Notes: generated by a model not told the origin, from the sequence alone. DNA of 64,000 nt from Streptomyces sp. NBC_00572 (GCF_026341815.1 NZ_JAPENX010000002.1:124001-188000); one strand, 5' to 3'; positions 28,100-37,995 are shown, counted from the first letter of the stretch. Numbers and translations are program-made.

Positions 28100-29416
28100 G
28101 TGCTGTCACGGCACGGCGCGGCCCGCGCCTTACGCTGCAACGCCGGGACGAACCCGCCGGGACCGAGCCTCCCCGAAAGCGCGGATGTCTTGCTTGCCGT
28201 CACCGTCATCGCGGGCGTTCTGTTCACCTGGTGCGTCCTGTCGCGCAGGCTCGCGCTGTGGAGCATCACCGCACCGATCGCCATGATGGTGGCGGGCATC
28301 GCCCTCACCAGCGGCTCGGACCCGCCGCTCGTGTTCGACTTCGGCGACCTGGCCGGCTTCGAACGCGCCGTGGAGGTCGTCCTCGCCCTGCTGCTCTTCG
28401 TCGACGCGACCGAGGTTCCGGCGGGAGGAATCCGACGAGAGAGGAGCGTCGTCGCCCGCCTCCTGGGCGTCGCGTTGCCGCTGGCCCTGGGCGCCGCCTT
28501 CCTGACCGCGCTCGCCTTCTTCCCCGACCGGCCCGGGTGGGTGCTCGCGACCCTGGCGACGGTTGTCGTCCCCCTCGATCTGGCGCCCGCCGCGGCCCTC
28601 GTGCGGGACGAACGCATCCCGGCGCGCCTCCGGGAGGTGCTCAACGTCGAGGGCGGCCTCAGCGACGGGATCGTCTCGCCGGTGTTCCTGATCTGCGTCG
28701 CCGGCGCAGCCGAGTACCACACGGTGGGATCCGACTACGCCGAGGCGCTCCTCGACGCGGTCGGAGCGGCGGGCTGGGCCGTCGGAGCCGGATCGCTCGT
28801 CGGCTACCTGGCCGGATGGCTGCTGCGCCGGTCCTGGGCGAAGGGCTGGACCCTGCCCACCGCGGCGAGACTCGCGGTACTGAGCGTGCCCCTCGCCGCG
28901 TACTCCCTGTCGGCCTCCCTGGGCGGCAACGGCTTCGTCGCCTCGTTCGTCGCCGGCGTCTGGGTCGCCCCGGCGATGCGGCATCTGCCCGAGGGCACCG
29001 TGCGGATGACGGACGATCTGGTCACCCTGTCGACCCTCGCCCTGTGGTTCCTCTTCGGCCAGTTGGTCAGCGACGAGTTCTGGGACGGCTTCCACCTGTC
29101 CGTCGTCCTCTACGCCATCCTCGCCTGCACCCTGGTACGCCTGGTGCCCGTGGCGGTCGCCCTCGTCGGTACGGATCTGTCCCTGTCCGACCGGCTGTTC
29201 CTGGGGTGGATGGGGCCCAGAGGAGTGGCCTCGGTGGTCTTCGGGCTGCTCGCCACGATCGAACTGCGTGCCTCCGGTGGCGGTGACTTCATCTCGCGGG
29301 TGATGGTGATCACCGTCATGGTCAGCATCGTGCTGCACGGCCTGAGCGCCGAGCCCCTCGGCCGCCGCTACGCCCGAGGGCGGCTCCCCTCGCCGGAACC
29401 CCGGGGCCGGGGATGA
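28100..29416 (+). CDS. CPA-type cation/proton antiporter
   Basis: About 438 residues with ten to twelve hydrophobic segments. The N-terminal VLLAVTVIAGVLFTWCVLSRRL, FVDATEVPAG, VVVPLDLAPAAALV, VEGGLSDGIVSPVFLI and GWMGPRGVASVVFGLL are typical of NhaP-type CPA1 transporters. The LDLAPAAAL motif stands where many members have TDPVAA, and the Asp in GLSDG matches the ion-binding region. The start is unsure: GTG 28100 follows GGGAGGG somewhat far upstream, and TTG 28190 would give a tighter N-terminus. It directly follows the broken glxA. Confidence 0.82.
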   Translation: MLSRHGAARALRCNAGTNPPGPSLPESADVLLAVTVIAGVLFTWCVLSRRLALWSITAPIAMMVAGIALTSGSDPPLVFDFGDLAGFERAVEVVLALLLFVDATEVPAGGIRRERSVVARLLGVALPLALGAAFLTALAFFPDRPGWVLATLATVVVPLDLAPAAALVRDERIPARLREVLNVEGGLSDGIVSPVFLICVAGAAEYHTVGSDYAEALLDAVGAAGWAVGAGSLVGYLAGWLLRRSWAKGWTLPTAARLAVLSVPLAAYSLSASLGGNGFVASFVAGVWVAPAMRHLPEGTVRMTDDLVTLSTLALWFLFGQLVSDEFWDGFHLSVVLYAILACTLVRLVPVAVALVGTDLSLSDRLFLGWMGPRGVASVVFGLLATIELRASGGGDFISRVMVITVMVSIVLHGLSAEPLGRRYARGRLPSPEPRGRG

Positions 29417-29462
29417 GGGTGTGCGGCGGGCCGGTCTTCACCCTCCGGCCCGCCGCACCGCG

Positions 29463-29602
29463 TCAGGACGGGAGCCATATCCGCCAGGTGGCCTCGTTCT
29501 CCTGCACACCAGCGGCCCACCGCCTCCTGCGGCGACAGCTTCTGGTCCGCGATCATCAGAGCGACAAACGCTTCGGCCCGTGGGAGACCGTCTCACCTCG
29601 AC
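29463..29602 (-). pseudogene. 3' remnant of a glycine-betaine-type ABC substrate-binding protein
   Basis: On the minus strand the frame reads AFVALMIADQKLSPQEAVGRW; one extra T then shifts it to VQENEATWRIWLPS and a stop. This is the C-terminal pattern of ProX/OpuAC-type binding proteins. Everything upstream is missing. The match is short, so the family call is tentative. Confidence 0.5.
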
Positions 29603-29727
29603 CGCTCAAGCTGTTCGTCGACAGGTCGCCCCGTTTTGGAGTTTCCTAGACCTGAACTGCGCTGATTTCCGGTAGGCGTTCACGCCAGAGGTCGAAGATC
29701 CACACGGCGAGATTCTCAGCCGATGGG

Positions 29728-29776
29728 GACACCCCCTCGATCACCTCGTTCAAGTCCCGGTGATCGAGGGGGTGTC
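29728..29776. repeat. Stem-loop with perfect 18-bp arms
   Basis: GACACCCCCTCGATCACC at 29728-29745 pairs perfectly with 29759-29776, leaving a 13-base loop. The right arm overlaps the last codons of a decayed minus-strand ORF. It may be that gene's terminator or the relic of a mobile-element end. Confidence 0.8.
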
Positions 29777-30061
29777 ATCCACCCATTTCTTGAACGCATC
29801 AAGATCGCCGTAGTCGCGGACGAACCCCGACCAGCCAGGTCCGCTCGGTCTCGGCCCAGGCTTCCTCCATCAGCCGGATACCCTCCGCGCTGCGGGCCGG
29901 ATAGCGGACGAGTAGGTGTGCGAGGAGGCGGAAGCGGAGTCGGCGGGTGGTGTGGGGTGCGTGGCGGCGTAGGACGCGGCGGTGGAAGGCGGGTGGTGGG
30001 GTCGAGGCGGCTGAAGGCCCAGCGGAGCGTCGATACGAAGGTGAAACCGATCAAGGAATGA
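29750..30061 (-). pseudogene. Decayed ORF of unknown family
   Basis: Two frames together give protein-like sequence: FRLLAHLLVRYPARSAEG, then IRLMEEAWAETERTWLVG, then after a shift FVRDYGDLDAFKKWVDD, ending in TPSITGT. The upstream part is not readable. I do not recognise the family. The codon bias and charged helix pattern say it was once coding. Confidence 0.5.
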
Positions 30062-30245
30062 CGACGGCACGCACCCCGGAGGCGAGATCGAACCGTCCAA
30101 GGGTTCGACACGGTGCGACGGCTACCCGAATGGCCTACTCGCTTAGCCGACCCCCGAGGGCAGGGCGAGCCTTGAGGGTGCAGAAGCGCTCGTAGCCGCA
30201 GAGCCCGGGGCTGGATGCCGGTCGCGGCCGACAGGAGAGGTCGCC

Positions 30246-31690
30246 ATGGCCTACACGCCCAAGGACGCCGCCCCCGCTACGGCCGCTGTGAACCGGGAGG
30301 CGGTCGACCGGTACGACATGGACGACCGCCAGGACTTCGCTGACGCGGACCGGGGGCTTCATCGCGCCGTTCCCGGACAAGGTGTACGACCGGGACGGGC
30401 GGGTCGCCTTCGACATCTCCCGGTTCGACTACCTGGCCGAGGAGGCACCGGCACCGGACACCGTCAACCCCAGCCTGTGGCGACAGTCGCAGGTGATGCG
30501 CAAGGGTGGCTTGTACTAGGTCGTGGATGGCCTCTACCAAGTGCGGAACAACGACGTCAGCAATCTCACCGTGGTCGAGGGCGACAACGGCCTGGTCGTG
30601 ATCGACTGCCAGACCTCGGTCGAGGCGGCGGCACAGGGCATGGCGGTGATCCGCGAGCACGTCAGCGACAAGCCTGTGGTCGCCGTGATCTACACCCACA
30701 CCCATGTCGACCATTACGGCGGCGTCAAGGGTGTGGTCGACGCGGACGACGTGGCGTCCGGGAGGGTACCGATCATTGCGCCTGGGGCTGTCGCGTCGTT
30801 CGACAAACATGCTCTCGGCGAGAACGTCGTTGCGGGCAACGCGATGTCGCGCCGTGCCTCCTACGCGTTCGGCAGCCTTCTCGACCTGTCCCCTACCGGG
30901 CACATCACCTGCGGCATCGGCATCACCCTGGTCCCGAACCCGACCATCTCCTACCTCTCGCCGACCGACCCGATCACCGAGACCGGCACCAAGCGGGACC
31001 TCGCAGGGCTGACCTTCGAGTTCCTCTACGCCCCCGATACCGAGGCCCCGGAGGAGATGCACATCTGGATCCCGCAACTCGGTGCGATGACCTGCGCGGA
31101 GAACGCGAACCACACCCTGCACAACATCCAGACGCTGCGCGGCGCCAGGACCCGCGACGCCCGGAACTTCAGCCGCTACCTGGATGAGACCTTGGAGCGA
31201 TGGGGCGACGACGTCCAGGTGCACTACGGCACTCACAACTGGCCCGTGTGGGGCAACGACGGTGTCGTCAACCTGTTGGAATCCCAACGCGACACCTACA
31301 AGTACATCCACGACCAGTCACTGCGCCTGGCCAACCAGGGCTACACCCCTCTGGAGGCCGCCGAGGAGATCGAGCTCCCTCCTGCGCTGGGCGGTAAGTG
31401 GTTCAACCGCGGTTATCACGGCACCCTTCACCACGACGCCCGCGCGGTGTTCACCAAGGAACTGGGCATGTGGGACGGTGACCCGGTCTCCTTGAATCCG
31501 CACCCCCCCGGTCGAGACCGCCGAGCGCCTCGTCGACCTGATCGGACCGGAGCGGGTCATGGCCGAGGGACGTCGCGCGATCGAGGCCGGCGACTACCGC
31601 TGGGCCTCACAGATCCTGCACGCCCTGGTCTTCGCCCAGCCTGACAACCAGGCCGCCCGGGGGCTTCAGGCCGACGCGTACGAGCAGCAG
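30246..31690 (+). pseudogene. Linear alkylsulfatase (SdsA/BDS1-type, metallo-beta-lactamase fold), three lesions and truncated
   Basis: The frame starts at ATG 30246 and reads VNREAVDRYDMDDRQDFADADRG. An extra G near 30350 shifts it to FIAPFPDKVYDRDGRVAFD. A TAG at 30517-30519 interrupts GGLY/VVDGLYQVRNNDVSN. The zinc motif THTHVDHYGG and HYGTHNWPVWG are intact. At 31502-31508 a run of seven C causes another shift before VETAERLVDLIGPERVMAEG. The gene then stops abruptly near 31690, where unrelated sequence begins, so the C-terminal sterol-carrier-like domain is lost. Intact homologues hydrolyse alkyl sulfate detergents. Confidence 0.85.
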
Positions 31691-31894
31691 GCGTTCGACC
31701 TCGGCGAGAGTGAACACGGTCGCGCTCCAGCGGGAGCCGTCCGCTGCCAGCCGTACCTCTACGTCGACGTTGCAGACGGCATCCAGATCCTCGCCGGCGC
31801 TGGGCAGGAATGACGCTTCGAACCGATCTGTGCGAACGCGGTACCAGGGTTCATCCCAACCCTGCTCAATGGCCTTGTCCCCGGTGCTGGTCAT
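31690..31894 (-). pseudogene. Truncated small hypothetical gene, N-terminal part only
   Basis: From ATG 31894 the minus strand encodes WDEPWYRVRTDRFEASFLP, AVCNVDVEVRLAADGSRWSA and TVFTLAEVERLL. This resembles the start of small streptomycete proteins of unknown function. The frame then runs into sequence that is antisense to the alkylsulfatase 3' part, so the two genes were joined tail to tail by a rearrangement near 31690. Confidence 0.55.
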
Positions 31895-31956
31895 CCGGGA
31901 AGTGTGTCGATCCGGCTCGGCGCGCTCAACCGGGTTCCCCGGCAAGCTCCCGCCTC

Positions 31957-32250
31957 GTGAACGTGAACCTTGTCCCCGATGATCTCTGGGACCGGATGGC
32001 CCCGCTGTTGCCGGTGCGCCCACGGCGACACCGCCGTCCCGGACGGCTCCCAGTGCCGGACCGGATCGCACCGGCGGGCATCGTTTACGTCCTGTGCAAG
32101 GGCGTGGCCTGGCGCGACGTGCCGAGCGAAGTAGGGGGCTGCTCAGGTGTGACGGCCTGGCGCCGTCTGCGGGACTGGACCGAGGCCGGAGTCTGGCCCC
32201 GCCTGCATGCCGCCCTGCTGACCGAGATGCGCCTCCGTAGATCATTCTGA
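31957..32250 (+). mobile_element. IS5-family transposase, N-terminal fragment
   Basis: The frame reads LVPDDLWDRMAPLLPVRPRR, then IVYVLCKGVAWRDVPSEVGGCSGVTAWRRLRDW and WPRLHAALLTEM. This is the N-terminal domain of an IS5-type transposase. The DDE core is absent and the frame stops at 32250. Confidence 0.85.
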
Positions 32251-32278
32251 AACGATCGGTAAGGTACTTCGGGACAGC

Positions 32279-32322
32279 CGAAAGGGCGCCCGGTCTGGAA
32301 CATCAGGCCGGGCGCCCTTTCG
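32279..32322. terminator. Hairpin terminator after the ActP-like gene
   Basis: CGAAAGGGCGCCCGG at 32279-32293 pairs perfectly with 32308-32322 across a 14-base loop. It lies 15 bases beyond the stop of the minus-strand symporter gene and can also end the truncated transposase transcript. Confidence 0.85.
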
Positions 32323-32336
32323 TTGGGGCGTGCGCG

Positions 32337-33956
32337 TCAGGACACGGAGGCGCTGTTCGCCGCGGGTGTGCCGGCCAGGATCGTCTCCTCCACCGCTTCG
32401 TACCGCAAGCGCTGGTCGGCCGGGTCGCGTTCATGGAGCACCGTGCCGAGCCAGCCCGCGAGAAAGCCCAGCGGGGCCGAGAGGATGCCCGACGTGGTGA
32501 ACGGGAACCAGTTGAAGTCCTGGTCCGGGAAGATCGCCTGGGGCGATCCGGACACCAGGTTGCTGCCGGTCATGAGGATGAACGCGGAGGCGCTGCCCAC
32601 GATGAGGGTGCAGAGCAGTCCCGTACGGGAGTAGCGGCGCCAGAAGAGGCTGTAGATGAGGGCCGGTGCGACCGCGGACGCGCCGATGCAGAACGACAGG
32701 GTGAGCATTGCCTGAAGGTTGAGATGCCGTACACCGGCGGCGATCGCGATCGCCACGAGCCCGACGCCCGCCGCGGCGGTCCGGGCGATGGCCATCTCTG
32801 CGGAGCCCTTCAGTTGTGCCTTGCGGAACAGCCCGTGCGTGATGAGGTCGTGCGCCAGGGTGTTGGCGCAGGCGAGGGTGATCCCGGCGACCGAGGCCAG
32901 CAGCGTGAGGAAGATGGCTGTCGCCACGGCCGTGAACAGCAGTGTCTCGACGGTCGTCTGGTCCGTGCCCATGACGGCCTGGCTGACCATGAGGAACGCT
33001 GTCTTGCCCTGCGGGTCGCTGGCGACGATCCCCTGGTGGCCGACGATCGCCGCCGCGCCGAAGCCGATGACGGCGATCAGCAGACAGGTCACGACGACGG
33101 TCGACACGGCCCAGGACATCGAGCGCCGCACGGCTGCCGCGCTGCGCGCGGTGAACATGCGCATGGTGATCTGCGGCAGCACCGCGGCGCCGAGCACGAC
33201 TGTCAACTGAGTGCTGATCATGTTGAGTTCGTTGCCGCCGAACTGCAGACCGGAGGCGAGATAGGCGTCTCCCGCCCCGCTGCCGCGCTTGGCGGCGTCC
33301 AGCAGGGAGGGCAGGCTGAAGTCGAAGCGGTTGAGGATGACCGCGGCGATCGCGAGGGACGCGCCGAGCAGGACGACGGTCTTGACGATCTGGATGAAGG
33401 CGGTGCCCTTCATGCCGCCGATCGCCGCGTACGCGATCATCAGCAGGCCCAGGAACACGATCGCGCCTGTCTTGAAGCCGTCGCTGTGGAAGCCGAGGAC
33501 GACGGAGAGGAGATCGCCGGCGCCCGCGAGCTGGAAGATCACCAGCGGCAGCAATGCGGTCAGGGTGACCGCGGCCGTGGTGATCCGCACGGCGGGGCCG
33601 GGGAGACGCCGGGTGAAGACGTCGCCGATCGTGAACCGGCCGGCGTTACGCAACGGTTCGGCGAGCAGGAACATCATCAGGACCAGCGAGAGCACGGTGC
33701 TCAGGGCGAGCGTGAGGCCGTCGTAGCCGACGAGCGCGATGATGCCGATGGTGCCGAGCACGGTGCCGGCGGAGATGTAGTCACCGGCGATCGCGAGGCC
33801 GCTCTGCACGGGGGAGAGCGAGCGGTAGCCGGTGTAGAACTCGCCCAGGTCGTCACGATCCGGGCCGGTCATCACGCACAGCAGCAGCGTGACGGTGATG
33901 ACCGCGATGAACGCCATCAGCGACATGGTCTGGGCCCCGGAGCTGAAGCTGGTCAT
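32337..33956 (-). CDS. Sodium:solute symporter, ActP-like monocarboxylate/acetate permease
   Basis: 539 residues from ATG at 33956, which follows GGAGG and overlaps the stop of the upstream gene (ATGA). About 13 hydrophobic helices follow the SSS layout. EFYTGYRSLSPVQSGLAIAGDYISAG, IGDVFTRRLPG, YAAIGGMKGTAFIQIVKTVVL and ASVAGITLACANTLAHDLI are characteristic of ActP. Family members import acetate, pyruvate or related acids with Na+. It forms a two-gene unit with the DUF485 protein and ends at a strong terminator. Confidence 0.92.
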   Translation of the reverse strand: MTSFSSGAQTMSLMAFIAVITVTLLLCVMTGPDRDDLGEFYTGYRSLSPVQSGLAIAGDYISAGTVLGTIGIIALVGYDGLTLALSTVLSLVLMMFLLAEPLRNAGRFTIGDVFTRRLPGPAVRITTAAVTLTALLPLVIFQLAGAGDLLSVVLGFHSDGFKTGAIVFLGLLMIAYAAIGGMKGTAFIQIVKTVVLLGASLAIAAVILNRFDFSLPSLLDAAKRGSGAGDAYLASGLQFGGNELNMISTQLTVVLGAAVLPQITMRMFTARSAAAVRRSMSWAVSTVVVTCLLIAVIGFGAAAIVGHQGIVASDPQGKTAFLMVSQAVMGTDQTTVETLLFTAVATAIFLTLLASVAGITLACANTLAHDLITHGLFRKAQLKGSAEMAIARTAAAGVGLVAIAIAAGVRHLNLQAMLTLSFCIGASAVAPALIYSLFWRRYSRTGLLCTLIVGSASAFILMTGSNLVSGSPQAIFPDQDFNWFPFTTSGILSAPLGFLAGWLGTVLHERDPADQRLRYEAVEETILAGTPAANSASVS

Positions 33957-34555
33957 GCGCGCGCACCTCCGGTGGGCTGCTGCCACACGGGACGTCCGGT
34001 GCGGCTCTGGCGTTCTGGCCGGGGCTCGGCTGCCGCGGCAGCCTGCTCGGCGCGTTCGCGGATCGCCGCGGCGAGCGGGTCGACGCGGTGGCGCGCGATC
34101 CGCTCGTACAGCGCGATCGCAGCCAGCGCCACGGGCAGCTGGAGGAGCCCCAGGATCAGACCGGTGGTGAGACCACCGGTGATGTTGCTGGTCATCATCG
34201 AGGGGGCGTAGCCGGACAGGAAAAGGAAGATGACGAAGTAACCGAGCGCGGTGAAGGTGGCGACGCGGCGGAGCCTGCGGTAGGCCGATCCGAGCCGGTG
34301 CAGATCATCACGATCGTCGGTGGCGGCGGGCGGCTGCGGCTGCGGGGGCACGCCCCAGGGCTGCTGCGCGGAGTCCCCGCCCTGCGGCGAGGAGTCCCAC
34401 GCTCGCGGGGACGAGTCCCAGGCTGCCTGTGGGTCGGTGCCCCAGGACGGCGATCCACCTTCCCAGGACTGCGACGCCGCCTCTTGGCGGTGCCGCCCGG
34501 CATTCCGGTGCTGCGGTACGTGCGGTGGGCCGGGGAAAGGCTGGTGGTACGACAT
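33953..34555 (-). CDS. DUF485 membrane protein with a disordered N-terminus
   Basis: 200 residues from ATG at 34555, preceded by AAGGAG at eight bases. The first 80 residues are rich in Gln, Pro, Ser and Trp (repeated AWDSSP and WG motifs), which is long for the family. The DUF485 core follows: LGSAYRRLRRVATFTALGYFVIFLFLSGYAP, then a second helix TTGLILGLLQLPVALAAIALY. DUF485 (YjcH-like) genes regularly precede actP-type symporter genes, as here. The exact role of the small partner is not established. Confidence 0.88.
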   Translation of the reverse strand: MSYHQPFPGPPHVPQHRNAGRHRQEAASQSWEGGSPSWGTDPQAAWDSSPRAWDSSPQGGDSAQQPWGVPPQPQPPAATDDRDDLHRLGSAYRRLRRVATFTALGYFVIFLFLSGYAPSMMTSNITGGLTTGLILGLLQLPVALAAIALYERIARHRVDPLAAAIRERAEQAAAAAEPRPERQSRTGRPVWQQPTGGARA

Positions 34556-34749
34556 CGATCTTGCTCCTTGCCGCCTCGGGGGACGGGCTGGTGGCGCTGG
34601 TGGTCCGCGTACGTTACTCATGGGTATAGCTCCTGCGTAAGAGGGTTTCCGACCGCTTGGTATGTCGGTTCGGTGACGATCCTGTGTGCACGGCGACGGA
34701 ACCTGCGGCAACCCCCGTCGTGGATCTTTCCGCAGGTCACGGGTGAGTC

Positions 34750-35150
34750 TCGGGCCACACGCACACCACCCTCCAGGAACTGCATGGGCAGCTGGACGCC
34801 GTCCGGGCCGCGCAGCCCCGCCGCGAGCGGGCCTTGCACGAACTCGAACAGGCCGCCGTCGAGCTGCGGCAGCGGCTACGGGGCATCGAGGGCGCGCTCA
34901 GCGTCCTGGCCGAGGAGCGCGAGGGGCACGCCGGCCTGCTCGGCCAGGCCGAGCCACAGGCTTACACCTCGCGGGCGGATCGATGCCTACCTGGGACAGG
35001 TCAACACCGCACCGGACGGACGGGAGATTCAGCAGCTCCAATCCGACGTCGCCATCGCCCAGCGAATCGTCGAGGAACTCGAGGCACAGCTGGACACCGA
35101 CGACATCGAGGGCCGTCCCTCCCGCGGTCTCGGCTACACAACAACCAGAA
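34750..35150 (+). pseudogene. Frameshifted coiled-coil ORF
   Basis: Frame 1 gives TTLQELHGQLDAVRAAQP, RALHELEQAAVELRQRLRG and ALSVLAEEREGHAG. After about 34975 frame 2 continues with GRIDAYLGQVNTAPDGREIQQLQSD and VEELEAQLDTDD. Both parts have heptad patterns and normal codon use, so one gene seems to have been split by a frameshift. The family is unknown. Confidence 0.5.
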
Positions 35151-35214
35151 GACCCGCCACGCCCGCTACCTGCGGCTCGAGCAGGGCGACCGGCTCGTCC
35201 GGCCCGGCCCGGGA

Positions 35215-35530
35215 ACCTGCTCCACGAGGTCCGCCGCACGCACGCGGCGTCCTGGCAGGTGAACCGGCGGACTTTCAACCGCAGCAGGACACTTCGGCCA
35301 GGACTGAGCACATCAGCAGGAAACCGCAGGTAGGAGCCGTGAGCACGGCTCGACCACGTCCCGCACCCCGGGCACACGGCACCCGCCGCAGTGCAGCACA
35401 CCTCAACGCGCACTATCGCGATGTTCACGTCCACCGACAGCACCACGACGTCGCCGACGGACGGCAGCAGCAGCTCCTTCACCCGGAGCACGAGGTCATC
35501 CACGGCTTCGAACTGTGAGCCACACCGCAC
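35215..35530 (-). mobile_element. ISL3-family transposase, N-terminal fragment
   Basis: From GTG 35530 the frame reads VDDLVLRVKELLLPSVGDVVVL, CPGCGTWSSRAHGSYLRFPAD, then VLLRLKVRRFTCQDAACVRRT. The paired cysteines of the ISL3 zinc finger are intact. After about residue 105 the match ends, so the DDE core is missing. Confidence 0.8.
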
Positions 35531-35638
35531 AGACCACCGCTTTTTTCAGGCGACTTCCCGAACCGCCCACACGACCTCAGCTGTTACTCAGCGTGCTCAC
35601 ACCACAAAACCTGAGCCAGAGCCCGAGAAGGTTCCGGC

Positions 35639-37294
35639 TCAACTTGTGTGGCGCGAAGACGGTGAGTGACGGCCTGCGCCGAGGTCCTGGTCCGGGACGT
35701 AGTTGATGGTCTGCATCATGCCGAGGTCTTCGTGGTGGAGTTGGTGGCAGTGGGCGAGGGTGCGGCCGGTGAAGTGCTCGTACTTGACGAGGAAGGTGAC
35801 GGACTGGCCGGGTGTGCCACCGGCCAGGCCGACGGTGTCGTGCCAGACGGGCGGGTCCAGCCGTTCGCCGTTCCTGTGGGTGAGGAGGAACTGGTTGGTG
35901 TGGAGGTGGAACGGATGGTTGAACGCCGGCACGCTCTCGTCGGTGCGGACGGTCCAGCGTTCGACGGTGCCCAGGCGCAGGGTGTGGTTGGTGTAGTCGG
36001 GGTCGAACAGGCCATAGGACAGGTCGCGTGTGGGATCGCCGGCGGGGTCGGCCGGTGGAGTAGCGTTGGTGCCCAGCATGCGGAAGGCGTTGGGGAAAGC
36101 GCCGGTGAAGACCTTGGGGTCGGCGTGGAAGACGACCTCCCGGTCTGCGTCAGGGTTAATGATGTCGTTCTCGTCGAGGAACGGCCTGCCCGCCGGCAGG
36201 CGGGTGGGCAGCTCCATCTGCGGCTCGACGGGCGGGCCTGCCACCTCGATCGTCATCAGCGGCCCGGGTACCGCCTCAGCCCGAAGTTCATACCTGCCAG
36301 GCGACGCGCCCCGGATCAGGACATCGGCGCGGTTGCCCATGGCCAGGTCCACCAGCTCCCGTGCGACCGGTGCACCGAAAGTGACACCGTCCTGCGCGAT
36401 CTGGTCCATCGTCATGGTGCCGCCGCCCCCCGTGACCGTGAGCCGCAGGCCGGTGAAAGCGGTCGCGGCCACCAGCCGCCACCGCTGAACCTCCCCCGGG
36501 CGCAGGGTGATGGTGGGATTGACCGTGCCATTGACCGTGAAAGTGGACGGAACACCCTTCACCCAGCTGCCCGACGTGAACGCGGGCACCCTGCCGTCCT
36601 TGACCTTGAGTTCGTTGATGCAGATCACGACGTCGGCAGCCGCCTTGATCTCCGGGACCTCGTCGACGTCGCCTTCCACGACGATCACACCGGTCATGCC
36701 GCCGACGATCTGCTCGGTGGTGGCTCCGTGCAGGTGCGGGTGGTACCAGTAGGTGCCGGCGGGGTGGTCGGCCGGAACGTGGATGGTCGTCGTGTACTGC
36801 GGTTCCGCGGCGCCGGCCGCGGCCTCCTCGACGGTGCGCGGTGCGAACTCGCGCAAGACGTTGTCGGCGTCCCCGGACGGGGAGACGTGCATCCCGTGAG
36901 TGTGCAGGTTGAAGCTGTTGGCGTGGTGCGGCGTGTTGTGGCCACCCTGGTGAGGCGGGTTCGGCGGCAGACCGTTGACCTGGGTCAGCTGGAGTGTGTC
37001 CCCACCGCGCAGGCGCAGCGTCGGCCCCGGGAAGGCCCCGTTGTAGGCGCGTGTGGTGACAGTGCCGTAGCCGGGGATGGAGATGTCCGTGAAGCGGACG
37101 TCGAGGGTCTGGTCGAGAACCGGCGCGGTGGAGCCCGGCCCGGGCCGCGAGACCACCAGGGCCGGCTGCGGAAACGCCGCAGGCGACGCTGACGCGCGGC
37201 GCCCGGCCAGAAGCCGGCCAGGCGCCGCCGCGAGGCCGACGACGGAGATGGCCTTGAGTACCGATCGACGGCGGATTCTGCCGCTTTCTCCCAT
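35639..37294 (-). CDS. TAT-exported multicopper oxidase (laccase/bilirubin-oxidase-like)
   Basis: 551 residues from ATG at 37294. The N-terminus has a twin-arginine signal (RRRSVLKAISVVGLAAA). All four copper-binding blocks are present: HTHGMH, WYHPHLHG, FNHPFHLHTNQF and AHCHQLHHEDLGMM, with the type 1 Cys in the last. Such enzymes oxidise phenols, metals or bilirubin-type substrates with O2; the substrate is unknown. It looks complete at both ends. No copper-handling genes are adjacent. Confidence 0.93.
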   Translation of the reverse strand: MGESGRIRRRSVLKAISVVGLAAAPGRLLAGRRASASPAAFPQPALVVSRPGPGSTAPVLDQTLDVRFTDISIPGYGTVTTRAYNGAFPGPTLRLRGGDTLQLTQVNGLPPNPPHQGGHNTPHHANSFNLHTHGMHVSPSGDADNVLREFAPRTVEEAAAGAAEPQYTTTIHVPADHPAGTYWYHPHLHGATTEQIVGGMTGVIVVEGDVDEVPEIKAAADVVICINELKVKDGRVPAFTSGSWVKGVPSTFTVNGTVNPTITLRPGEVQRWRLVAATAFTGLRLTVTGGGGTMTMDQIAQDGVTFGAPVARELVDLAMGNRADVLIRGASPGRYELRAEAVPGPLMTIEVAGPPVEPQMELPTRLPAGRPFLDENDIINPDADREVVFHADPKVFTGAFPNAFRMLGTNATPPADPAGDPTRDLSYGLFDPDYTNHTLRLGTVERWTVRTDESVPAFNHPFHLHTNQFLLTHRNGERLDPPVWHDTVGLAGGTPGQSVTFLVKYEHFTGRTLAHCHQLHHEDLGMMQTINYVPDQDLGAGRHSPSSRHTS

Positions 37295-37995
37295 GAGCCA
37301 GCAATCTAGATCAACTCGGCCCGGACGCCCCGGACGGCACACCGCGCGACACTTCCGGCTGCCGCGACCGAGCGCGTACCAGACGAAGCCCGACTGCATT
37401 GCAACTCGGCGAATTCGCCCCGCCGCGCAAGGCGTCGAGAACGGGGCGCCACCCCCAGCTGACCGGCCACCAGCCCGGCCGCCCCGAGCAGCCCTAACGG
37501 CGCATCAGCAGGTGCACAGCACCCCAGAGGTTCGTACGGTCGACACGGAACACCCCCAGTGCCGGTCCCCGCGTCCCCCGCACGTGGCGCGAGGACCGGC
37601 ACCCCCACACAGCACCCCACGAACGCGACCGGCCGACCCCACACTCCGAAGGGCCGGGCAGAAGCGGTGCTCACGGGCTACGGAGCGGACTCGAACTCCA
37701 CCAGCGAACCCGGGCGCCCGCCGGCGAGCGCCTGAAGGGCCTCAGCGTTGGCCGGGTCGACACTCAGGCCTCAGCCGGAGCTCGGTCGCCGTCCGCTCCG
37801 TCGTATACCGACAGAGCGCGCCCTCGGCCGGCGGGAGCCACTGCGCCGGGTCCTTGCCCGCCTTGCTCAGGGGCTGACTGCGACGGTGCCTGGCACCTCC
37901 GCCGTACGTTGAGGCGAAAGCCCCGGAGGCGCGGCGATCCCCACCCCACAACAGCAGCCGACAGGCGGTCAGGGTTCAGTGGCATGAGGAATCCG
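37295..37995. other. Non-coding stretch with a probable decayed coding remnant
   Basis: No intact gene is visible. On the minus strand, at about 37676-37880, two frames give LSKAGKDPAQWLPPAEGALCRY and, after a shift, VDPANAEALQALAGGRPGSLVEFESAP with a stop. This looks like the C-terminus of a lost protein, perhaps an HNH-type secreted nuclease, but the match is weak. The rest is featureless. Confidence 0.35.

Noticed and set aside
32433..34211. 592-codon plus-strand ORF opposite the symporter
   Set aside because: It is a Glu/Asp/Arg/Gly-rich shadow; the other strand has clear membrane-transport motifs.
35666..37192. 508-codon plus-strand ORF opposite the multicopper oxidase
   Set aside because: It is antisense to all four copper-binding blocks.
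37660..37720. Possible tRNA-like segment with GGACTCGAACTCC
   Set aside because: No acceptor or anticodon stem can be drawn around it; it reads as a decayed coding end instead.
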